Positions 6,956 to 11,928 of a stretch of DNA of 11,928 nt are shown here, piece by piece. Every line of letters begins with the position of its first letter. The first letter of the stretch is position 1. The position numbers and the translations under genes were made by a program. The notes beneath the pieces were generated by a model, which made no database searches, was not told the DNA's origin, and saw nothing but the letters and a program-made list of their open reading frames with translations. The stretch comes from JBHJGU01 sp050331475 (GTDB taxonomy: Bacteria > Pseudomonadota > Alphaproteobacteria > Caulobacterales > Maricaulaceae): contig JBHJGU010000101.1 of the NCBI GenBank assembly GCA_050331475.1, positions 1 to 11,928 of the forward strand. The letters run 5' to 3'.

Positions 6956-7383
6956 ATGGGACAGCTTGACAAAAAACCGCGTTTATCACCGGCGCGAACA
7001 CGGGGGTGGGCGCAGCAACTGCGATAAAGTTTGCTCCCTTCAAGATTCGGATCAACACGGTCTGCCCGGGTTTGATCGATACCGATATGCAACGCGACAT
7101 CGCCCAGCGGGTGGCCGGCGACCAAGCCGCGACCTTCGTACACCCGCAGATCGCACGCATCCCCATGGGTCGAATGTCGGATCCTTCGGAAATCGCGAAC
7201 GCGATCCCCCGGTTGGCCTCCGACGAGGCGTCCTATGTCACAGAGTCCAATCTAGAGCCGCTCCAATTTAATCAGGGTCGAGAAGCGGCTTTAAGTCTTT
7301 GGTCTATCGCGTTTTCGAACCGCAAAACCGCTTACACTTTTGCTGAAAACCCTCTGGTTCCCGATGGCGGGCTGATGGCTTGA
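6956..7383 (+). pseudogene. Short-chain dehydrogenase/reductase (SDR) remnant, multiply disrupted
   Basis: The pieces of an SDR-fold NAD(P)-dependent oxidoreductase are recognisable. The start MGQLD at 6956 is followed by an A6 run (6971-6976). One more A would keep it in frame with AFITGANTGVGAATAIKFA, the TGxxxGxG cofactor motif. That motif runs directly into PFKIRINTVCPGLIDTDM, which in intact SDRs comes about 130-150 residues later. The catalytic Ser and Tyr-x-x-x-Lys region is therefore deleted. Near the C-terminus, SYVTESNL is separated from VPDGGLMA by 34 extra residues from an inserted repeat. The gene has three lesions and should have no SDR activity. It ends 9 nt before the hydrolase start, so the two may once have been one operon. 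Confidence 0.87.
7252..7356 (+). repeat. Palindromic-repeat-like element inserted in frame in the SDR remnant
   Basis: Between codons for SYVTESN and VPDGGLMA lies an extra segment with a net length of 102 bp (34 codons), starting CTAGAGCCGCTCC and ending GAAAACCCTCTGG. Its ends are nearly complementary (CTAGAG against CTCTGG). Inside are exact dyads: AGCCGCT (7255-7261) with AGCGGCT (7284-7290), GTTTTC (7311-7316) with GAAAAC (7345-7350), and GCAAAA with TTTTGC. From memory it resembles the small interspersed repeats with TAGAGC termini that are common between genes in many alphaproteobacteria. It carries no stop codon in the SDR frame. Exact borders are uncertain by a few bases. Confidence 0.65.
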
Positions 7384-7392
7384 GATCGCCTA

Positions 7393-8280
7393 ATGGCAAC
7401 CGGGGACGCGCTGGGAGCTTCGACCTTGTCAAAACCAACATTGGCGTGCGTCAAGCTGCCCTTGGGGCGCGCCACATTCCTAAGGGTCGGTTCAACCCAT
7501 GCTCGAACAACAGTGCTATTGCATGGCGGCGGGCTCGATTGCGCCCGCCTGTCCTGGCGGTTCCTGATCCCGGAACTGGCCGAGAATTACCACGTGATTG
7601 CGCCAAATTGGCCCGGTTACGAGGGCTCCGCCGCCTTTGGGCGGCCCTACACAATTGCGGATATCGGCGCATGGCTTCTCGATCTCCTCGATCATCTAGA
7701 GATCGAGCGCGCGGCGTTTGTGGGGATATCTATGGGCGGCGGCGCGGCGCTTTGGATGGGCGTTAACCATCCCGCACGGGTCGAAGCGCTTGTCCCAGTT
7801 GGCGCTTATGGACTCGCCGAGCGCGCGCCTTATCACTTGCTGTCGTTTCTGCTGACCCGACTGCCGCTTAACGCCATCAGTTACACCGCCATGCGGCGCA
7901 GCCCCAAACTCCTCCGGCGCGCTTTGCAAGCCATTGTGGCCCAACCCGAAGCGGTCACCGGAGAGCTCATGGCGGACGTTCAAGACTTACTTGAGACCGC
8001 CGGTGACGGGGCGCCGTTCACCCATTTTCAACGCGGCGAGATGACAGCGACACGACTACGATCAGTCTTTTTATCCCAACTCAAGGACGTCCGGCGTCCG
8101 ACGCTCTTTATCCATGGGCAAGATGATCGGTTAGTCCCCCTCGACGCCGCTAAAAACGCGGCAAAGCGGATACCATGTGCCCGGGTTGAGGTTATGAACG
8201 CCGGGCACTGGCCGATGCGGGAGTGTCCCGGCGCCTTTAACGCGATCGTTTTGCGGTTTTTAGCCCAAACGGCCTCTTAG
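7393..8280 (+). CDS. Alpha/beta hydrolase fold protein
   Basis: This 295-residue cytoplasmic-type hydrolase has the complete alpha/beta-fold signature. The oxyanion-hole motif HGGG is at 44-47, the nucleophile elbow GISMGGG has Ser113, HGQDD has the acid Asp at 245 (or 244), and AGHWPMRE has the catalytic His272. The substrate cannot be told from sequence, since esterases, lipases and C-C hydrolases share this pattern. The start ATG lacks a strong SD. An in-frame start further downstream is possible, since the family core begins near residue 20. It lies 9 nt after the SDR remnant on the same strand and converges on the helicase gene. Its last 184 bp are repeated at 9238-9421 and an internal piece at 8381-8417, so this copy is the intact one. 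Confidence 0.9.
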   Translation: MATGDALGASTLSKPTLACVKLPLGRATFLRVGSTHARTTVLLHGGGLDCARLSWRFLIPELAENYHVIAPNWPGYEGSAAFGRPYTIADIGAWLLDLLDHLEIERAAFVGISMGGGAALWMGVNHPARVEALVPVGAYGLAERAPYHLLSFLLTRLPLNAISYTAMRRSPKLLRRALQAIVAQPEAVTGELMADVQDLLETAGDGAPFTHFQRGEMTATRLRSVFLSQLKDVRRPTLFIHGQDDRLVPLDAAKNAAKRIPCARVEVMNAGHWPMRECPGAFNAIVLRFLAQTAS

Positions 8281-8380
8281 GCCCGCTCGCGGCGCCCCGG
8301 GCTTAAGACCGCCCGGAGCTGCGCCCGGCGCCGCCGGAACGCGGTGGCCGCTTGGACCCGCCGGAAGATTTTGGCCGATC
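8029..8380. repeat. Duplicated convergent gene junction, copy 1 (352-bp unit)
   Basis: This unit spans the last 252 bp of the hydrolase, the short inter-gene hairpin and a broken helicase 3' tail. A second copy starts directly after it. The portion 8029-8065 recurs at 8381-8417 (25 bp with one mismatch, then a weaker match), and 8097-8378 recurs at 9238-9514. Within 8097-8340 I count 4 mismatches to copy 2. From 8341 on there are about 6 mismatches in 38 bases, followed by a 5-nt length difference. The abutting arrangement indicates a tandem duplication of the convergent gene ends. Confidence 0.85.
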
Positions 8381-8388
8381 CAACGCGG
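8302..8388 (-). pseudogene. Orphan 3' fragment of the DEAD-box helicase gene
   Basis: Read on the minus strand from about 8369 to the TAA at 8302-8304, this segment encodes PKSSGGSKRPPRSGG followed by AGRSSGRS and stop. The intact helicase ends PKSSGGAKRPPHSGG followed by AGRSSGRS. It is therefore a detached copy of the helicase C-terminus with two substitutions and several silent changes. Upstream of this point a 5-nt insertion relative to the intact gene breaks the frame and the sequence runs into a hydrolase-derived piece. It has no start codon or promoter of its own and is a duplication by-product. Confidence 0.75.
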
Positions 8389-8417
8389 CGAGCTGACAGC
8401 GACACAATAACGGTCAG
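8381..8417 (+). repeat. Internal hydrolase fragment at the duplication junction
   Basis: CAACGCGGCGAGCTGACAGC and the following GACAC (8381-8405) repeat 8029-8053 of the hydrolase with one mismatch. The match weakens through 8417 (8 of the last 12 bases). It marks the left edge of duplication copy 2, which is then interrupted by the vapBC insert and resumes at 9238. The vapC stop codon (8414-8416) lies inside it, so the last codons of vapC abut host-derived sequence. Confidence 0.75.
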
Positions 8418-8785
8418 GTTTTGGACATGCCTGAAACACCGAGTTCGCTTGCGATATCCGCAAGACGCTTATCGTCGGTCCAGAGCAACATCCCGCCTGT
8501 AATCAACGATGACGCCAAGAGGTGCGCATCGATCCAACCGAGCCCGCGGCTGAAGAGGCGGCGCGCATCAATCATGTCAAGTACCTCTTCATGGTCGGCG
8601 ATTTTAACTACCGGAAGGTTTTTCAGCATTTGGACAAACGTCGCTCGGTTCTTGAGCGAGCCAAGAGCGAGTTCGCCAATCACATAAGGATGGGTGGAAA
8701 CCAGGTCGGTCCGAAGCGCTTCGATAAGGGCGTCATCGGATGCCTTCAGATGATTGATCCAGACCGAGCTGTCGACGAGATACAC
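8414..8785 (-). CDS. vapC: VapC-type PIN-domain toxin (ribonuclease)
   Basis: This is a 123-residue PIN-domain protein of the VapC family. Such toxins are Mg2+-dependent RNases that cleave tRNA or rRNA when not bound by their antitoxin. The expected acidic quartet is present: D5 in YLVDSSVW, E38 in VIGELALG, D86 in GWIDAHLL and D105 in LWTDDKRLA. It should therefore be catalytically competent. The start is GTG, with no clear SD, nine bases after the vapB stop, which suggests translation coupled to vapB and less toxin than antitoxin. The stop falls within the hydrolase-derived repeat at the insert's left edge, so the final residues may have been replaced on integration. Confidence 0.93.
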   Translation of the reverse strand: MYLVDSSVWINHLKASDDALIEALRTDLVSTHPYVIGELALGSLKNRATFVQMLKNLPVVKIADHEEVLDMIDARRLFSRGLGWIDAHLLASSLITGGMLLWTDDKRLADIASELGVSGMSKT

Positions 8786-8794
8786 GCGAGACGC

Positions 8795-8995
8795 CTACTG
8801 GCTCAAACCGCTGCGATGGCGTGGCGCGGCTTGAGCGTCCGGGTCACTGCCGCCAAGCGCTGCGAGACGGCGGGCGCTCTCTCGGGCAATCAACGCCCGC
8901 AAAGCTTCACGCACGAGTGCGGCGTTTTCTGAGATTGCTGTCAGCTTCTTAGCTTCCGCAACCAGGTTGTCGTCGAGAGCAATTGTTGTGCGCAT
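8795..8995 (-). CDS. vapB: VapB-type antitoxin
   Basis: This is a 66-residue antitoxin of the short VapB family. The N-terminus MRTTIALDDNLVAEAKKL is the ribbon-helix-helix DNA-binding part, used to autoregulate the operon. The C-terminal half, RRLAALGGSDPDAQAAP, is the typical toxin-wrapping segment. An excellent SD (AGGAGG, 9004-9009 on the complement) lies 8 nt before the ATG. It precedes vapC on the same strand with a 9-nt gap. This is the classic order, in which antitoxin plus toxin repress their own promoter. The pair sits in an insert that splits a duplicated host segment. Confidence 0.92.
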   Translation of the reverse strand: MRTTIALDDNLVAEAKKLTAISENAALVREALRALIARESARRLAALGGSDPDAQAAPRHRSGLSQ

Positions 8996-9016
8996 ACAAC
9001 CATCCTCCTAGCAGCA

Positions 9017-9044
9017 AAAATAGCATCATATGGTGCCGATTCAA
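9017..9044 (-). promoter_or_regulatory. Predicted vapBC promoter with embedded operator-like palindrome
   Basis: On the minus strand TTGAAT (9039-9044) and TATTTT (9017-9022) are separated by 16 nt, a plausible sigma-70-type promoter 22 nt upstream of the vapB ATG. The spacer holds GCATCATATGGTGC (9023-9036, plus-strand reading), a 14-bp palindrome with a single mismatched pair. A repressor bound there would block RNA polymerase, as expected for VapB-VapC autoregulation. TAGCA also occurs twice, 12 bp apart (9009-9013 and 9021-9025). Confidence 0.55.
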
Positions 9045-9082
9045 TGCCGCAGCGGTTCGTCGGTGTGAATGAAGACCGCGAT

Positions 9083-9102
9083 AACGATCATCGTCGATCG
9101 TT
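9083..9102. repeat. Inverted repeat upstream of the vapBC promoter
   Basis: AACGATC (9083-9089) and GATCGTT (9096-9102) are exact inverted copies with a 6-nt spacer, about 40 bp beyond the predicted -35 box and next to the AT-rich island. It could be a second regulatory site or a recombination-type site. No function is assigned. Confidence 0.45.
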
Positions 9103-9118
9103 GACTTGCTCGGGGCAT

Positions 9119-9230
9119 AGATTATTTTATTTATTCGCGCTGAATAATTCAATTACTCATTTTCTAATATTATTCTATATTTGATATTTTAAAGTCTATA
9201 AATTTTATTTATACTTTCTTTTCTGCATTA
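9119..9230. other. AT-rich island at the right end of the vapBC insert
   Basis: By hand count, 9121-9230 holds 19 G or C in 110 bases (about 17%), in striking contrast with the GC-rich surroundings. It has no convincing ORF. Two dyads are visible: TTATTC/GAATAA (9131-9136 and 9142-9147) and TATAAAT/ATTTATA around a TTT loop (9197-9213), the latter extended by AAAG/CTTT. It ends a few bases before the host-derived repeat resumes at 9238. It is probably foreign DNA that came with vapBC. An origin fragment, or a binding region for an AT-preferring nucleoid protein, is also possible. Confidence 0.7.
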
Positions 9231-9237
9231 GAGCGCA

Positions 9238-9421
9238 TCCGACGCTCTTTATCCATGGGCAAGATGATCGGTTAGTCCCCCTCGACGCCGCTAAAAACGC
9301 GGCAAAGCGGATACCATGTGCCCGGGTTGAGGTTATGAACGCCGGGCACTGGCCGATGCGGGAGTGCCCCGGCGCCTTTAACGCGATCGTTTTGCGATTT
9401 TTAGCCCAAACGGCCTCTTAG
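9238..9421 (+). pseudogene. Truncated 3' copy of the alpha/beta hydrolase gene
   Basis: This segment repeats the last 61 codons and stop of the hydrolase at 7393-8280 with only two base differences, both silent (Cys TGT/TGC and Arg CGG/CGA). It keeps the HGQDD acid motif and the AGHWPMRE histidine motif but lacks the HGGG and nucleophile region, and it has no start, so it cannot make an active enzyme. Its left edge (9238) adjoins the AT-rich insert. On its right it runs through the same stop and spacer into the intact helicase gene, as the original gene junction must have done. Confidence 0.88.
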
Positions 9422-9443
9422 GCCCGCTTGCGGCGCCCCGGGC
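9422..9443. terminator. Short hairpin between convergent genes
   Basis: GCCCG (9422-9426) pairs with CGGGC (9439-9443) in the 22 bp between the hydrolase-fragment stop and the helicase stop. A near-identical copy lies at 8281-8302. It could serve as a small bidirectional terminator, but the stem is short and no T-run is adjacent. The assignment is weak. Confidence 0.25.
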
Positions 9444-11057
<1,614 letters not shown>

Positions 11058-11312
11058 AAACAAGACTTTCAAAGGCGTCCGCGCGCGCGGATAAACCTCC
11101 GGCGCGGCGGATCGAGGGCGAGACATCCGCCCGCGTGATGGGAGGCTGAGTGAAAGGCGCGCCATTGGACGGAGGCGAAGACGCAGGAATTATGCCCGCA
11201 TCGCTCACGCACGCTCCGCCGCACGCATTACCGCGCTGGCCTCGGTGACATGGGCCTTTGCAGTGCACAAGTCAATCGAAGGCTTTCGGCGGAGCGTTTT
11301 CGGCCTTGCCCG

Positions 11313-11705
11313 TCAGGCGGACGCCGCGGCCGCGGCGACGGTCCGGCCCAACGCCTTCGGCGCGACGGCGATGTAGGATTGGGTCACCCAGTCCTTCAAC
11401 ATATCCAAGTCATAATCGTCCTGGGGTCCGAGCCGCACGGTGACCCAGCCCGACCGGCCTAGATTATACCCCGCGGGCGTCACATAAGGCAGCTCAAGCG
11501 CCATAGGACCCGCGATCGGTAATTTGACGGTCATCGCCAACAGGGTTTCTGGCCCTCGATCACCGCCCAAAAACGCAAAATTCTTGCCGCGCACCCGCGC
11601 CGCCGGCTCACCCCAGGGAAAATGCTCCTCGGCTTCAGGCAAGCTTAGCGCGTGGGCGCGAACCGCTTGCTCCAGCGTGGTGTCCGCTGTGCGCGTAGCC
11701 GCCAT
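11313..11705 (-). CDS. MmcQ/YjbR-family protein
   Basis: This 130-residue protein has the MmcQ/YjbR (CyaY-like fold) signature: FPWGEPAARVRGKNFAFL (29-46), GYNLGRSGWVTVRL (79-92) and LKDWVTQSYIAVAPKAL (103-119). The family is often called DNA-binding-like, but its cellular role is not established. I chose the ATG at 11705 because AGGGAG lies about 8 nt upstream and the family alignment begins there. The frame stays open 27 codons further upstream without an SD. It is transcribed alone, away from the lipoprotein gene and towards the helicase gene. Confidence 0.88.
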   Translation of the reverse strand: MAATRTADTTLEQAVRAHALSLPEAEEHFPWGEPAARVRGKNFAFLGGDRGPETLLAMTVKLPIAGPMALELPYVTPAGYNLGRSGWVTVRLGPQDDYDLDMLKDWVTQSYIAVAPKALGRTVAAAAASA

Positions 11706-11731
11706 GGTCGATCTCCCTTTAACGAGACAAA

Positions 11732-11760
11732 GTTTAAGCTGCGTCGCGGTGATGCGCCAA
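11732..11760 (-). promoter_or_regulatory. Predicted promoter of the MmcQ/YjbR gene
   Basis: On the minus strand TTGGCG (11755-11760) and TTAAAC (11732-11737) are spaced by 17 nt. This would give a short leader of about 20 nt containing the AGGGAG Shine-Dalgarno sequence before the ATG at 11705. The -10 box is a weak match, so this is a suggestion. Confidence 0.35.
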
Positions 11761-11850
11761 GGGGTGGTCGCCTCGGCGGCGCGCACCGACTGACATCAAA
11801 CTGTCGCGAAGCCAGGCTAAGGGAGCCGCTTGGTTTTTGCGGGGGCGAAC

Positions 11851-11928
11851 ATGCGCACGGTTTTTGGGTTGGCGATCGCGGCGGTTTTGGCGTCGGGCTG
11901 CGTGGTGGTGAGCGAAACTGTGGAGGTG
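11851..11928 (+). CDS. Lipoprotein N-terminus, gene cut by the window end
   Basis: From the ATG at 11851 the frame is open to the last base and gives 26 residues. It starts MRTVFGLAIAAVLASGCVVV, a short basic n-region and a hydrophobic stretch ending in a lipobox (LASGC, Cys17). This is a type II signal peptide, so the product should be a lipid-anchored envelope protein. A G-rich GGGGGCG lies a few bases before the ATG and may act as SD. The mature domain is outside the window, so its function is unknown. Confidence 0.7.
   Translation, partial: MRTVFGLAIAAVLASGCVVVSETVEV

Noticed and set aside
8260..8463. Minus-strand open frame running from vapC's end through the orphan helicase tail
   Set aside because: It reads the helicase-derived segment in the wrong frame and joins unrelated pieces across the duplication junction.
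8522..8932. Plus-strand open frame antisense to vapBC
   Set aside because: It is a shadow of the convincing PIN-domain toxin and antitoxin genes, with no independent support.
8949..9152. Minus-strand open frame of 67 codons overlapping vapB and its promoter
   Set aside because: It overlaps the well-supported vapB start, promoter and SD in another frame and resembles no protein family.
8418..9237. Insertion sequence or integron-type cassette carrying vapBC
   Set aside because: I see no transposase or integrase, no convincing terminal inverted repeats at 8418 and 9237, and no short target duplication. The flanking duplication is far too long for a typical IS.
9238..9255. DnaA-box-like sequence (TTATCCATG) next to the AT-rich island, suggesting an origin
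   Set aside because: The match to TTATCCACA is imperfect, the same word occurs inside the intact hydrolase gene at 8108, and no cluster of boxes is present.
11058..11165. Helicase translation from the upstream ATG at 11165
   Set aside because: There is no SD, and the extra residues are basic and unlike the family N-terminus. The GTG at 11057 gives a normal start. It is kept only as an alternative.

Overview
The window comes from a GC-rich alphaproteobacterium. The evidence is the gcvT-gcvH-gcvPA-gcvPB order with a split P-protein behind a tandem glycine riboswitch, the high-GC codon use, and the relatives suggested by the proteins. A Caulobacterales/Maricaulales/Parvularculales-type marine lineage fits, but the genus cannot be fixed from sequence alone. 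No rRNA, tRNA, CRISPR array, transposase or integrase is visible.

Layout. (1) 57-4722, minus strand: the glycine cleavage operon, read gcvT, gcvH, gcvPA, gcvPB and preceded by a two-aptamer glycine riboswitch (about 4531-4722). (2) 4723-5264: a gene-free stretch of about 540 bp with two clear inverted repeats. (3) 5265-6401, plus: a membrane acyltransferase-3 protein. (4) 6464-6943, plus: a YaiI/YqxD (DUF188) protein whose C-terminus is shifted out of frame. (5) 6956-7383, plus: a wrecked SDR oxidoreductase gene with a one-base frameshift, a large internal deletion and a 102-bp in-frame insertion that looks like an alphaproteobacterial palindromic repeat. (6) 7393-8280, plus: an intact alpha/beta hydrolase. 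(7) 8029-9519: a duplicated convergent gene junction (hydrolase 3' end plus helicase 3' end). Its second copy is split by an 820-bp insert carrying a vapBC toxin-antitoxin pair and a strongly AT-rich island. (8) 9444-11057, minus: a DEAD-box RNA helicase with a long basic low-complexity tail. (9) 11313-11705, minus: a MmcQ/YjbR-like protein. (10) 11851-end, plus: the start of a lipoprotein gene.

The gcv genes make one pathway: glycine binds the leader RNA and controls production of the T, H and P proteins that oxidise glycine and feed methylene-THF. The L protein is not here. The 6.8-9.5 kb stretch is the plastic part. It holds two small frameshifts, an internal gene deletion, a repeat insertion, a local duplication and an acquired toxin-antitoxin cassette within about 2.7 kb, flanked by ordinary conserved chromosomal genes.

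The best candidate for something unusual is the duplication-plus-insertion architecture around vapBC at 8029-9519, followed by the in-frame palindromic element in the SDR remnant. I see no convincing sign of a wholly new multi-gene system.
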